Shown here: positions 33,621 through 42,191 of the stretch, piece by piece | Position numbering within the stretch: the stretch's first letter is position 1 | Layout: each line of letters opens with the position of its first letter | From: Nonomuraea sp. NBC_00507 | GTDB taxonomy: Bacteria > Actinomycetota > Actinomycetes > Streptosporangiales > Streptosporangiaceae | Assembly (NCBI RefSeq): GCF_036013525.1 | Contig: NZ_CP107853.1 | Span: forward strand, 8,618,001-8,682,000 | DNA: 64,000 bases | Direction: 5' to 3' | Notes under the pieces: model-generated | What the model was told of the DNA's origin: nothing | Seen by the model: only the letters and a program-made list of their open reading frames with translations | The model's database searches: none | Position numbers and translations under genes: made by a program

Positions 33621-34017
33621 CCGGCGCATTCCCCCGGTGGCCGTGGCCCGCACCCACACGGGCGGGTCACGGCCGCACGGCGGTCACGAGCGGGGAAGGA
33701 GCGGCCCGAGAGGGCCCAGGTCGATGGTGAGGTCGTCCGGCGTCAGGTCGAACCGCTCGCACAGCTCCGTCATGGCCTGGGGTTTCGGGCTGATGCGGGG
33801 CGCCTGCTTCCTCGCGAGCCCCGTAAGCCCCTGTGGTTGCCTCTGAAATGGGCACACAAACACATATTTGGCGATAAAGGGCGTCCTAATCCCGGTGTAC
33901 GGCCGCCTCTCAGCGGGAGTGGGCGCATCCGAGAAGCGCGTAAGCGCCGGATCTTCGGGCAGAGGGAGTGCTGCGATTGCAGGACCTCGGACAATGCGCC
34001 GCGAGGGGGAGGCTGAT
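33621..34017. other. intergenic region with one short open frame
   Basis: No recognisable gene. A minus-strand frame at 33684-33773 would encode 29 residues (TELCERFDLTPDDLTIDLGP and more), which read like a protein fragment but lack a ribosome binding site. The stretch 33840-33900 is AT-richer and probably holds the promoter of the CsbD-like gene. Confidence 0.4.
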
Positions 34018-34191
34018 ATGGCTCGGAAGGAAAAGGCCAGGGGGAAGGCCGAGGAGGTCAAGGGCACGGCCAAGGAGCGTGCCGGTGACCTCACCGGCAA
34101 CGAGTCTCTGCAGGCCAGAGGCAAGGCAGAGAAGGCCAAGGCCAATCTGAGGCAAGCGAAGGAGAAGGCGAAGGACGCCTTCAAGAAGTAG
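34018..34191 (+). CDS. CsbD-like stress protein
   Basis: A 57-aa highly charged, Lys/Ala/Glu-rich protein (MARKEKARGKAEEVKGTAKE, then RAGDLTGNESLQARGKAEKA) with the CsbD pattern GK-EE-KG--KE--G-LTGN. In Bacillus CsbD is a general-stress (SigB) protein of unknown biochemical role; actinomycete members are also stress-induced. GGGGGAGG lies upstream of ATG 34018. A strong terminator follows. Confidence 0.88.
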   Translation: MARKEKARGKAEEVKGTAKERAGDLTGNESLQARGKAEKAKANLRQAKEKAKDAFKK

Positions 34192-34210
34192 CGATCCTCC
34201 GGCACTGAAC

Positions 34211-34253
34211 GACCGCGGCGCAAGGCCTTCGGGGAGTGCCTTGCGCCGCGGTC
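34211..34253. terminator. strong hairpin after CsbD-like gene
   Basis: A 16-bp stem (left arm 34211-34226 GACCGCGGCGCAAGGC, right arm 34238-34253) with an 11-base loop lies 20 bases after the CsbD stop. It also faces the end of the convergent aldehyde dehydrogenase gene. Typical intrinsic hairpin of high-GC actinomycetes without a U-tract. Confidence 0.8.
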
Positions 34254-34306
34254 GGCTGGAGGCGGCCCGCCGTCCGGGATGCCTCGCGCGCGAACGCCGT
34301 CACCTT

Positions 34307-35734
34307 TCAGGGACGGATGATCGCCATTCTGGTGACCGTCAGCTCCTCGATCGCGAAGCGGGGGCCTTCGCGGCCGGTTCCCGAGTCCTTGACGCCGCCG
34401 TACGGCATGTTGTCCGCCCGGAAGCCGGGCACGTCGTTGACCACCACTCCCCCGGCCTCGATGCGCTCGATCGCGGCGAACGCCGTGGCCAGCGACCGGG
34501 TGAAGACCGCCGCGTGCAGGCCGTACCGCGAGGCGTTGACCGCGGTGAAGGCGGCCTCCAGGTCGGGCACCGCGCGCACGCACACCACGGGGCCGAAGAT
34601 CTCCTCGTCCCAGGCGGCGGCCCCGTCGGGGACGTCGGCGAGCACGGTCGGCGCGATGGCGCGGCCGTCGCGGAGCCCGCCCGTGATCGGCTCGGCCCCG
34701 GAGGCGGCGATCCACTCCAGCACCCGGTCCGTCGCGGCCTCGTCGATGAGCGGGGCCACCCGGGTCCCGGGCAGGCGCGGGTCGCCGACCGCGACGGTCT
34801 TGACGCGGTCGGCCAGCAGGGACAGGAACGCCTCGCGTACCGGCTCCTCGACCAGGACCCGCTGGACCGAGATGCACGCCTGGCCGGAGGCGTAGTAGCC
34901 GCCGCGCACAACCGCGTCGGCGGCGGCCTCCAGGTCGGCGTCGGCGGCCACGATGAGCGCGGCGTTCGAGCCGAGCTCCAGCAGGACCTTCGTGGGGGCG
35001 GCGCCGCGGGCGATGGCGTGGCCGGCGGCGGCCGAGCCGGTGAACGAGACCGCGCCGATCCGCCGGTCCTCGACGAGCGTGCGGCCGACCTCGACGTCGC
35101 CGGTGACGAGCTGCACGGCCGCGGCGGGCAGGGCGCCGGTGGAGCGGAGGAGGTGGACCAGCCAGAGCGTGGCGAGTGGGGTGGCCGGGGCGGGCTTGAC
35201 GATCACGGGGCAGCCGGCCGCCACGGCGGGCGCGATCTTGTGGGCGGCGAGGAGCAGCGGATAGTTGAAGCCCGTGATGCCGACGACGACGCCGATGGGG
35301 CGACGCGTCCAGAAGCCGATCAGGCCCTCTCCGGACGGCAGGAGGTCGAGCGGCACGGTCTCGCCGTGCAGCCTGGCCACCTCCTCGGCGGCGGTGGCGA
35401 GCGTGACAAGCGTCCTGGCCACCTCGACCTTGCAGTCCACGAGTGGTTTGCCGGTCTCCATGACGAGCAGGCGCTCGAACGCGTCGCGGTCGGCTTCGAG
35501 GGCGTCGTGGGCCTTCATGAGGGCGGCGCGGCGGGCGTGCGAGGGCAGCGCGGCCATGGCGGGGGCGACGGCCAGGGCCTCGTCGACGGCTCGGGCGGCG
35601 TGGGCGGGGGTGCCCAGGGGGGCCGTGGCCACGCCGGAGCCGTCGTAGGGGAAGATCACGTCCGAGGTTCGGCCGGTTTGCACCCACCCGTCGCCGATGG
35701 GCAGGCCGTCCGGCCAGGTGGTGTCGATGGTCAT
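34307..35734 (-). CDS. aldehyde dehydrogenase family protein
   Basis: A 475-aa NAD(P)+-dependent aldehyde dehydrogenase. Motifs: RRPIGVVVGITGFNYPLLLA (cofactor entry), SFTGSAAAGHAIA, the general base Glu in KVLLELGSNAALIV, the nucleophile Cys in YYASGQACISVQR and DEEIFGPVVCVRAV. It resembles benzaldehyde/lactaldehyde-type dehydrogenases. GGGGGAA precedes the start, which overlaps the P1 peptidase stop (ATGA). As the last gene of the transporter operon it probably oxidises an aldehyde from the imported substrate, perhaps after the SDR step. Confidence 0.93.
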   Translation of the reverse strand: MTIDTTWPDGLPIGDGWVQTGRTSDVIFPYDGSGVATAPLGTPAHAARAVDEALAVAPAMAALPSHARRAALMKAHDALEADRDAFERLLVMETGKPLVDCKVEVARTLVTLATAAEEVARLHGETVPLDLLPSGEGLIGFWTRRPIGVVVGITGFNYPLLLAAHKIAPAVAAGCPVIVKPAPATPLATLWLVHLLRSTGALPAAAVQLVTGDVEVGRTLVEDRRIGAVSFTGSAAAGHAIARGAAPTKVLLELGSNAALIVAADADLEAAADAVVRGGYYASGQACISVQRVLVEEPVREAFLSLLADRVKTVAVGDPRLPGTRVAPLIDEAATDRVLEWIAASGAEPITGGLRDGRAIAPTVLADVPDGAAAWDEEIFGPVVCVRAVPDLEAAFTAVNASRYGLHAAVFTRSLATAFAAIERIEAGGVVVNDVPGFRADNMPYGGVKDSGTGREGPRFAIEELTVTRMAIIRP

Positions 35735-37584
35735 GAGATTCCCCCTGTGGTGGCTGCTGCGCTCGGGAACACGTCGAGGTACGCGGGCGCGCCCTCGCGG
35801 CCGGTCGCGGCGAGGACGGCGTGGGCGACGGCGCGGCTGAAGACGTCCGCCGCGGCCGCCAGGATGTCCTGGAACTCGTCCTGGGCGGGGGCGGGGGCAG
35901 CGCACGTGGACAGGCCGAAGATCGTGTCGCCGTCGGTCATGGTGTGGGCCGGTCGGATCGCCCTGGCCAGACCGTCGTGGGCCACCGCCGCCAGCTTGCC
36001 GCACTGGGCCTTGGTGAGGGTGCGGTCGGTGGCGACCACGCCGATGGTGGTGTTGAAGGACGGCGCCTTCTGCGGATTCCAGGCGTGGACTTCGTGCGGG
36101 GCCGGGGGGTGGAGGTGGTCGAACTCGCCTGGGAGGCCGTACCGGGCGCCGGCCAGGGTGCCGTCGGCGGGGTCCAGGACGGAGCCGACGGGGTTGGCGA
36201 CGGCCAGGGCGGCGACGGTGGTGCCGTCGGGGAGGACGGCGCTGGCCGTGCCGATCCCTCCCGCCAGGCCGCCCGCCATCGCCCCGGTCCCGGCCCCGAT
36301 CGACCCGCTCGCCGTCGGGGGTGCCGTCCCAAGGACGGGTACGGCTTCAGGACCCGCCGCGACGTTCCCGCCGACCGGGGTTGGGGTCCCTTCGGAGGGA
36401 GAGGCGTGGGTGAGTGCGCCCGACGCGCTCCCAACGCCGTCCGCGCCGCCCGACGCGTTGGGCACCGCGTTGGGCACCGCGTTGGGCACCGCGCCGGGCA
36501 CCGCATTGGGCACCGCATTGGGCACCGCGTTGGGCACCGCGTTGGGCGTGGTGGCGGGTGGCGCACCGGGCTCCACGTCTGGCGTCGTGGCGGGCGGCAC
36601 GGCAGGCGCCGTGGCGGGCGGCGTTGCCGACGGCATGACGGGCGGCATGACGGGCGGCACGGCAGACGGCGTGGCAGGCGCCGTGGCAGGCGCCGTGGCA
36701 GGCGGCATGACGGGCGGCACGGCAGACGGCACGGCAGACGGCACGGCAGACGGCACGGCAGACGGCACGGCAGACGGCACGGCAGACGGCACGGCAGACG
36801 GCACGGCAGACGGCACGGCAGACGGCACGGCAGACGGCACGGCAGACGGCACGGCAGACGGCACGGCAGACGGCACGGCAGACGGCACGGCAGACGGCAC
36901 GGCAGACGGCACGGCAGACGGCACGGCAGACGGCACGGCAGACGGCACGGCAGACGGCACGGCAGACGGCATGGCAGACGGCGTTGCCGGCGCCGTGGCA
37001 GACGGCGTGGCAGACGGCGTTGCCGGCGCCGTGGCGGCCGGCGGCGGCGTGGCGGGTGGCGCGCCGGGCACCACGTCTGGCGTCGGGGCAGGCGCCGTGG
37101 CGGCTGGCGTCGTGGCGGGTGTGGGAGGGCCGGAGGCGAGGGCGTTCGGCGCAGGTGCGGGGTGGGTGGCGGCGTCGTAGGCGGCGGTGCCGAGCGAGGC
37201 GTCGGGGACGGCGCGGAAGGCGCCGCCACGGCCCAGGTCGAAGATGACGGCCGCAGGGACGATCGGCACCACGCCGCCGCTCACCGGGTAGCCGATGCCC
37301 GCGTCCGCCAGCCGGTCCACCACCCCGCACGCCGCCGCCAGCCCGTACGCGCTCCCGCCCGTCAGCACCACGGCGTGCACGCGTTCGACCAGGTTGCGCG
37401 GGTCGAGCAGCTCCGTCTCCCGCGTCCCCGGCGCGGCCCCGCGCACGTCCACCCCCGCCACGGCGCCCCCGGCGGGGGCCAGGATGACGGTGGTGCCGGT
37501 GCGGTGGCCGGCACCCACCCGGTGGGCGTGGCCGACCCGCAGCCCCGCCACGTCCACCAGCGAGTTCGTGGGACCGGGACGCAT
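35731..37584 (-). CDS. P1-family (DmpA/NylC-like) N-terminal nucleophile peptidase with repeat insert
   Basis: A 617-aa protein; family members are about 320-380 aa. Residues 1-140 are normal P1 fold (MRPGPTNSLVDVAGLRVGHA, VVLTGGSAYGLAAACGVVDR). Residues about 430-617 complete it (GSIGAGTGAMAGGLAGGIGT, and SFNTTIGVVATDRTLTKAQC, where autoproteolysis before the Thr would create the nucleophile, as in NylC). Between them lies an insert of about 280 residues rich in Pro/Ala/Val/Ser, mostly SAVP and NAVP repeats. The family cleaves amides of D-amino acids or omega-amino acid oligomers. Start and stop overlap neighbouring genes by ATGA. Confidence 0.88.
   Translation of the reverse strand: MRPGPTNSLVDVAGLRVGHAHRVGAGHRTGTTVILAPAGGAVAGVDVRGAAPGTRETELLDPRNLVERVHAVVLTGGSAYGLAAACGVVDRLADAGIGYPVSGGVVPIVPAAVIFDLGRGGAFRAVPDASLGTAAYDAATHPAPAPNALASGPPTPATTPAATAPAPTPDVVPGAPPATPPPAATAPATPSATPSATAPATPSAMPSAVPSAVPSAVPSAVPSAVPSAVPSAVPSAVPSAVPSAVPSAVPSAVPSAVPSAVPSAVPSAVPSAVPSAVPSAVPSAVPSAVPPVMPPATAPATAPATPSAVPPVMPPVMPSATPPATAPAVPPATTPDVEPGAPPATTPNAVPNAVPNAVPNAVPGAVPNAVPNAVPNASGGADGVGSASGALTHASPSEGTPTPVGGNVAAGPEAVPVLGTAPPTASGSIGAGTGAMAGGLAGGIGTASAVLPDGTTVAALAVANPVGSVLDPADGTLAGARYGLPGEFDHLHPPAPHEVHAWNPQKAPSFNTTIGVVATDRTLTKAQCGKLAAVAHDGLARAIRPAHTMTDGDTIFGLSTCAAPAPAQDEFQDILAAAADVFSRAVAHAVLAATGREGAPAYLDVFPSAAATTGGIS
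36721..36960. repeat. 12-bp tandem repeat, 20 perfect copies
   Basis: GGCAGACGGCAC is repeated 20 times without a single mismatch, in frame within the P1 peptidase gene. It encodes SAVP repeats on the minus strand. Imperfect copies flank it on both sides (36590-36720, 36961-37040), and a related GGGCACCGCGTT-type repeat lies at 36460-36545. Perfect identity points to recent slippage expansion. There are no spacers, so it is not a CRISPR. Confidence 0.95.
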
Positions 37585-38756
37585 CAGAAGTCGCCGTTCA
37601 GGAACCGCCGCGCCGCCTCGGCGAACACCCGGGTGCACCGGACGATCTCCTCGACCTCCACGTATTCGTCCGCCTGGTGCGCGATCCACTTCCCCCCGGG
37701 CCCGTACACGACGGACGGGATCCCGCCCCAGTGCGTCAGCACGGTTCCGTCGGTCGACCCGGGCACCCCGCCGTACACCGGCTCCTCCCCCGTGACGGCG
37801 CGGTGGGCGGCGGCCAGCGCGGCCACCACGGGGTCGGACACGGGCACGTCCACCGGCGGCCGGTCCACCAGCACCGACACCTCCGCCCCGATCCCGTCGC
37901 AGGAGGCCAACGCGGCCACCCGGTCGGCGATGTCCTTGTGCTCGACGCCCGGGATGGTCCGCACGTCCACGAACACCGAAGCGCCGGCGGGGATGACGTT
38001 GACCTGCTCCTCGGAGCCGGCCTGGAGCACGGTCGGCGTCACGTAGACCTCGCCGAGGTGCTCGTGCGCCGGATGCCGCCCCTGCAGCTCCTCCTGCAGC
38101 GCCCGCAGGCCGACCAGCAGCGGGCCGATGGCCTGGATGGGGTTGCGGCCGTGCTGCGGCATCGCGCCGTGCGCCATCTTGCCCGCGAGGTCCACGCGCA
38201 GCCGCAGCGCGCCCTTGGCGACGGCGCAGATCTCGCCCGCCTCGGGTTCGGCCACGATCGCGCCGTCCACGCCGGCCGCGAGCCCTTCGGAGACGAAGTG
38301 GTGGGCGCCGATCATGAGGCCTTCCTCGTCGGCCAGCGCGCACACCTTGATCCGCCCGGGGAACGGCCCGGCGAGCTGCAGGGCGCGGGTGGCGTACAGG
38401 GTGGCGGCCAGGCCGGATTTCATGTCGGCGCTGCCGCGTCCCCACAGCCTGCCGTCGCGGATCTCCCCGCCGAACGGGTCCACGGTCCACTCCGACAGGT
38501 CGCCTTCGGTGACGACGTCCGTGTGGCCCTCGAACATCAGCGTCGGCCCGTCACCGCCGCCGCCCTCGACGACGGCCACCACGTTGGGCCGGCCGGGCGC
38601 GGCTTCGTACACGGTGGGCTCCCAGCCCCAGTCCCGCATGCGGGCGGCCACGAGTTCGGCGGCCGGCTGCTCGCGCCGTCCGGGGTCGTTGGTGCTGGGG
38701 ATGCGCACCAGCGCCTGCGTGAACGCCACCACTCCATCGGCATCGACGTCGATCAC
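37584..38756 (-). CDS. M20-family metallopeptidase (ArgE/DapE-like)
   Basis: A 390-aa di-zinc peptidase/deacylase. Metal-binding and catalytic motifs: TLMFEGHTDVV, LWGRGSADMKSGLAATLYAT, ALADEEGLMIGAHHF, AIVAEPEAGEI, with a final His in KWIAHQADEYVEVEE. The dimerisation domain lies in the middle (MAHGAMPQHGRNPIQAIGPL). GTG 38756 has GGAGGG upstream and overlaps the ATPase stop as GTGA; the M20 stop overlaps the P1 start. It likely hydrolyses imported peptides or N-acyl amino acids. Confidence 0.92.
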   Translation of the reverse strand: MIDVDADGVVAFTQALVRIPSTNDPGRREQPAAELVAARMRDWGWEPTVYEAAPGRPNVVAVVEGGGGDGPTLMFEGHTDVVTEGDLSEWTVDPFGGEIRDGRLWGRGSADMKSGLAATLYATRALQLAGPFPGRIKVCALADEEGLMIGAHHFVSEGLAAGVDGAIVAEPEAGEICAVAKGALRLRVDLAGKMAHGAMPQHGRNPIQAIGPLLVGLRALQEELQGRHPAHEHLGEVYVTPTVLQAGSEEQVNVIPAGASVFVDVRTIPGVEHKDIADRVAALASCDGIGAEVSVLVDRPPVDVPVSDPVVAALAAAHRAVTGEEPVYGGVPGSTDGTVLTHWGGIPSVVYGPGGKWIAHQADEYVEVEEIVRCTRVFAEAARRFLNGDF

Positions 38757-39553
38757 AACAATCCCTCCAGAGTCGGTACGGCCTGCAGCAACGTTTGGGT
38801 GTAGGGGTGGGCGGGCGCGGCCCACACCTCGTCCACGGGCCCGGTCTCGACGATCTCGCCCTGGCTCATGACCGCGACCGTCTCGCAGACGTGCCGCACC
38901 ACGGACAGGTCGTGCGAGACGAACACGAGTGTGAGCCCGAGCTCGTCGACGAGGTTGGCCAGCAGGTTGAGTATCTGCCCACGGACGGAGACGTCCAGAG
39001 CACTGACGGGTTCGTCGGCGACGAGCACCTTCGGGCGGGGCGCGAGCGCGCGGGCGATGGCGATGCGCTGCCGCTGCCCGCCGGAGAACTGGTGCGGGTA
39101 GCGGTCGGCGGCGGCCCCGGGCAGGCCGACCTCGTCGAGCAGTTCGGCGACCCGGTTGCCGACGGGCAGGCCGAGGGCGACGAGCGGCTCGGCGACGAGG
39201 TCGCGCACCCGCATGCGGGGGTCGAGCGAGCTCATCGGGTCCTGGAAGACGATCTGGAGGTTCTCGCGCAGGAACCGCAGTCTCCGCTCGGGGCGGCCGG
39301 TGATCTGCCGGCCGTCGAACGTGATGGTGCCGCTCGTGGGCTGGTCGAGCGCGCAGAGCAGGCGCAGGAGGGTGGACTTGCCGGAGCCGGACTCGCCGAC
39401 GATGCCGTACCGCTCGCCCTTGCCGATGGTCAGCGACACGTCGTTCAGCGCGTGGACGGCGGCGCCCGGCTGGGTGAGCGAGGTGCGGGGGCGGCGGTAG
39501 ACGCGGGTCAGGTTGCGGGCGTCAATCAGCGGGGTGCCAGCATGCGTGGGCAT
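38753..39553 (-). CDS. peptide ABC transporter ATP-binding protein, DppF-like
   Basis: A 266-aa ABC ATPase: Walker A GIVGESGSGKSTLLRLL, Q-loop IVFQDPMSSLDPRMRV, signature FSGGQRQRIAIARALA, Walker B VLVADEPVSALDVSV, H-loop VFVSHDLSVV. The DppF/OppF type is indicated by VYRRPRTSL and TGPVDEVWAAPAHPYTQTLL. It pairs with the DppD-like subunit encoded next to it, with a 32-base overlap. It energises uptake by the permease pair. Confidence 0.93.
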   Translation of the reverse strand: MPTHAGTPLIDARNLTRVYRRPRTSLTQPGAAVHALNDVSLTIGKGERYGIVGESGSGKSTLLRLLCALDQPTSGTITFDGRQITGRPERRLRFLRENLQIVFQDPMSSLDPRMRVRDLVAEPLVALGLPVGNRVAELLDEVGLPGAAADRYPHQFSGGQRQRIAIARALAPRPKVLVADEPVSALDVSVRGQILNLLANLVDELGLTLVFVSHDLSVVRHVCETVAVMSQGEIVETGPVDEVWAAPAHPYTQTLLQAVPTLEGLL

Positions 39554-40436
39554 GGCCGTCTCCTGTCAGCGCCGGTGCCGTCTCACAGTCGGGGGCGGCG
39601 TGCGCGCAGCGGTTGCTGAACACGCAGCCGCCGGGGAAGTGCCCGGCCGCCGGGACACTCCCCTGGATGGTGGGCAGGCGGGTGCCACGCGGGGTGAGCT
39701 TCGAGGCGGCCAGCAAGCCCTCGGTGTAGCGGTGGCGGGGCCGGGTGAAGACCTCGCGGATGGGGCCGCTCTCGACGACGCGGCCGCCGTACATGACCAG
39801 GACCCGCTCGCAGACGGAGGCGACGACGGCGAGGTCGTGGGTGATGAACAGCAGCGCGGGCGCGACCTCGGCGATCAGGTCGAGCATCTGCTTCTGCACG
39901 GTGACGTCGAGCGCGGTGGTGGGCTCGTCGCAGATGAGCAGCTGGGGCTCGTTGGCCAGGGCGATGGCGAGCATGACGCGCTGGCGCTGCCCGCCGGACA
40001 GCTGGTGCGGGTACGCGCGGGCGATCTGCCGGGGTTCGGGCAGGCGGACCCGTTCGAGGAGGTCGTACGCGCGGGTGTGGGCCTGCGGGCGGGGGACGCC
40101 GTGCAGGGTCATGACCTCGGCGACCTGGGCGCCGATTCGCATGAGCGGGTTGAGCGCGGTCATCGGCTCCTGGAAGACCATGGAGAGGTCGCGGCCGCGC
40201 AGCCGCTTCAGCCGCTTCTCCGGCACGCCGACGAGGTCGCGGCCGTCCAGCGCGGCCCGCCCGGAGGCGGTGACGCCTTCGGGGAGCAGGCCCATGAGCG
40301 ACAGCGCGGTCAGCGACTTGCCGGACCCGGACTCGCCGATGAGCCCGACCCGCTCGCCGGGCCCGATGTCGAACGACACGTCGCGCAGGAGCTCGACCGC
40401 GTCCGCCCGCACGGAGAGTCCCTCAACCTTCAGCAC
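39522..40436 (-). CDS. peptide ABC transporter ATP-binding protein, DppD-like
   Basis: A 304-aa ABC ATPase: Walker A GLIGESGSGKSLTALSLMGL, Q-loop VFQEPMTALNPLMRIG, signature LSGGQRQRVMLAIALA, Walker B LLICDEPTTALDVTVQ. The C-terminal oligopeptide-transporter extension has the Cys-rich motif GGCVFSNRCAHAAPDCET, which can hold an Fe-S cluster in DppD homologues. Overlaps the DppC gene by 14 bases. Confidence 0.93.
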   Translation of the reverse strand: MLKVEGLSVRADAVELLRDVSFDIGPGERVGLIGESGSGKSLTALSLMGLLPEGVTASGRAALDGRDLVGVPEKRLKRLRGRDLSMVFQEPMTALNPLMRIGAQVAEVMTLHGVPRPQAHTRAYDLLERVRLPEPRQIARAYPHQLSGGQRQRVMLAIALANEPQLLICDEPTTALDVTVQKQMLDLIAEVAPALLFITHDLAVVASVCERVLVMYGGRVVESGPIREVFTRPRHRYTEGLLAASKLTPRGTRLPTIQGSVPAAGHFPGGCVFSNRCAHAAPDCETAPALTGDGHAHACWHPAD

Positions 40437-41256
40437 GGATCCTCCTGAGCTTGGGGTCGAGGTAGTCGCGCAGCCCGTCGCCGAGGAGGTTGAAGCCGAG
40501 CACCGCGAGGGCGATCGCGATTCCGGGCCAGAGCGCCAGGCGCGGGGTGGAGAACAGCAGCTCCTGCGACTCCTGCAGCATGCGGCCCCAGGACGGGGTG
40601 GGCGGGCGGGTGCCGAAGCCGAGGAACGACAGGGCCGCCTCGGCCAGGATCGCGATCGCGAACGACACCGACGCCTGCACGATCAGCACGGATCCGATGT
40701 TCGGCAGCACGTGCCGCACGGCGATCGCGGTGCGGCGGCGCCCTGCGGCACGGGCGGCGAGGATGTAGTCGGTGACCATGACCTGGAGTGTGGCGGCGCG
40801 GGCCACACGGGCGAAGGCGGGCACGGTGGCCACGCCGATCGCGATCATCGCGGTGAGCGTGCCGGCCCCGTAGACCGCGCCGAGCATGACGGCCAGCAGC
40901 AACGCGGGGAAGGCGAACACGAGGTCGTTGACCCGCATGATCAGCTCGGACAACCAGCCCCACGGCGACATCCCGGCGATCATTCCCAGGGGGACGCCGA
41001 GTACGGCGGCGATGCCGACGGCCACGATGCCGACGTAGAGGGTGGTGCGGGCCCCGACCATGAGCTGGCTGAAGGTGTCGCGGCCGAACTTGTCGGCGCC
41101 GAGGAGGTTGCCGTCGCCGGGCGCGCGGAGTTTGCGTGCGGCGTCGACGAGCGTCGGATCGTGCGGCGTCCAGAAGAACGACAGCAGCGCGGCCAGCACC
41201 ACCAGTGCCACGAGCGTGCCGCCGACCAGCAGGGCGGCGTTCATGCGGCCTCTCAT
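40423..41256 (-). CDS. peptide ABC transporter permease, DppC-like
   Basis: A 277-aa inner-membrane permease with about six helices. It has the DppC N-terminal pattern (FFWTPHDPTLVDAARKLRAP, HLLGADKFGRD-type as NLLGADKFGRDTFSQLMVGA) and the EAA loop RAAGRRRTAIAVRHVLPN near the C-terminus. MRGRMN at 41256 overlaps the DppB stop (ATGA). Confidence 0.92.
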   Translation of the reverse strand: MRGRMNAALLVGGTLVALVVLAALLSFFWTPHDPTLVDAARKLRAPGDGNLLGADKFGRDTFSQLMVGARTTLYVGIVAVGIAAVLGVPLGMIAGMSPWGWLSELIMRVNDLVFAFPALLLAVMLGAVYGAGTLTAMIAIGVATVPAFARVARAATLQVMVTDYILAARAAGRRRTAIAVRHVLPNIGSVLIVQASVSFAIAILAEAALSFLGFGTRPPTPSWGRMLQESQELLFSTPRLALWPGIAIALAVLGFNLLGDGLRDYLDPKLRRIRAEG

Positions 41257-42191
41257 CGCAGCCTCGGGTCGAGGAGGTGGTAGGTGATGTCCACCACGAA
41301 GTTGATCAGCAGGACGGCGGCGACCAGCACCATCACCACTCCTTGGACGAGCAGCAGGTCGCGCCCGGCCACGCCGTTGAGCAGCAGGTCGCCGAGCCCC
41401 GGGATGACGAAGACGCGCTCGACCACGACCGCGCCGATCAGCAGCGTGGCCAGTTGCAGGCCGAGCACGGTGACGACGGGGATCGAGGCGTTGCGCAGGC
41501 CGTGCCGCCAGAGCGCGCCGGTGCTGCCCCGACCCTTGGCGCGGGCGGTGCGCAGGTAGTCCTCGCGCATCACGTCCAGGACGGCGCTGCGGACGTAGCG
41601 GGTGAGCACCGCGCCCTGGACCAGGCCGAGGGACAGCCACGGGAGCAGGAGGCTACGCAGCCACTCCCCCGGGCTCTCGGCGATCGGCACGTATCCGCCG
41701 GACGGCAGTGCCTGCGCCTGCACCGCGAACACGAACACCAGCAGGATGCCCGCCAGAAAGGCCGGGACGGCGATGCCGACCTGGCTGGCCGCGCTGATGG
41801 CGGCGCCCAGCGGGTTGCGGTGGTGCACGGCGGCGAAGGTGCCGAGCGGCACCGCGATGACCAGCGCCACCACCATGCCGCCGAGCACGAGCACCGCCGT
41901 CACCCCCAGGCGGTCGCTGATCTGGGGGCCGATGGGCGAGCTGGTCACGTACGAGGTGCCGAAGTCGCCCTGGGCGAGCCCGCCGGCCCAGTCGAGGAAC
42001 TGCGCGACGGGCGGCCGGTCGGTGCCGAACTGCTGGCGTAGCTGGGCCACCGCCTCCGGGGTGGCGTTGACGCCGAGCGCGATCTCGGCCGGGTCGCCGG
42101 GCAGCAGTCCCATGAACGCGAACACCACCACGGCGGCCACGACGGTGCTCGCGAGCAGCACCGCCAGCCGTTTGAGCAGGTAAACGATCAC
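41253..42191 (-). CDS. peptide ABC transporter permease, DppB-like
   Basis: A 312-aa permease: LLKRLAVLLASTVVAAVVVF (TM1), LLPGDPAEIALGVNATPEAV, the periplasmic loop typical of DppB, six helices in total and the EAA loop REDYLRTARAKGRGSTGALW. The start is GTG 42191, overlapping the stop of the binding-protein gene as GTGA. Confidence 0.92.
   Translation of the reverse strand: MIVYLLKRLAVLLASTVVAAVVVFAFMGLLPGDPAEIALGVNATPEAVAQLRQQFGTDRPPVAQFLDWAGGLAQGDFGTSYVTSSPIGPQISDRLGVTAVLVLGGMVVALVIAVPLGTFAAVHHRNPLGAAISAASQVGIAVPAFLAGILLVFVFAVQAQALPSGGYVPIAESPGEWLRSLLLPWLSLGLVQGAVLTRYVRSAVLDVMREDYLRTARAKGRGSTGALWRHGLRNASIPVVTVLGLQLATLLIGAVVVERVFVIPGLGDLLLNGVAGRDLLLVQGVVMVLVAAVLLINFVVDITYHLLDPRLR

Noticed and set aside
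36721..36960. Regular repeat array considered as a CRISPR
   Set aside because: The unit is 12 bases with no spacers and lies in frame in a coding gene, so it is a coding minisatellite.
34241..37180. A 979-codon plus-strand open frame ending in long GTAD repeats
   Set aside because: It is antisense to the ALDH and P1 peptidase genes, whose minus-strand frames carry clear catalytic motifs. The frame stays open only because of GC-rich codon structure and the 12-bp repeat.
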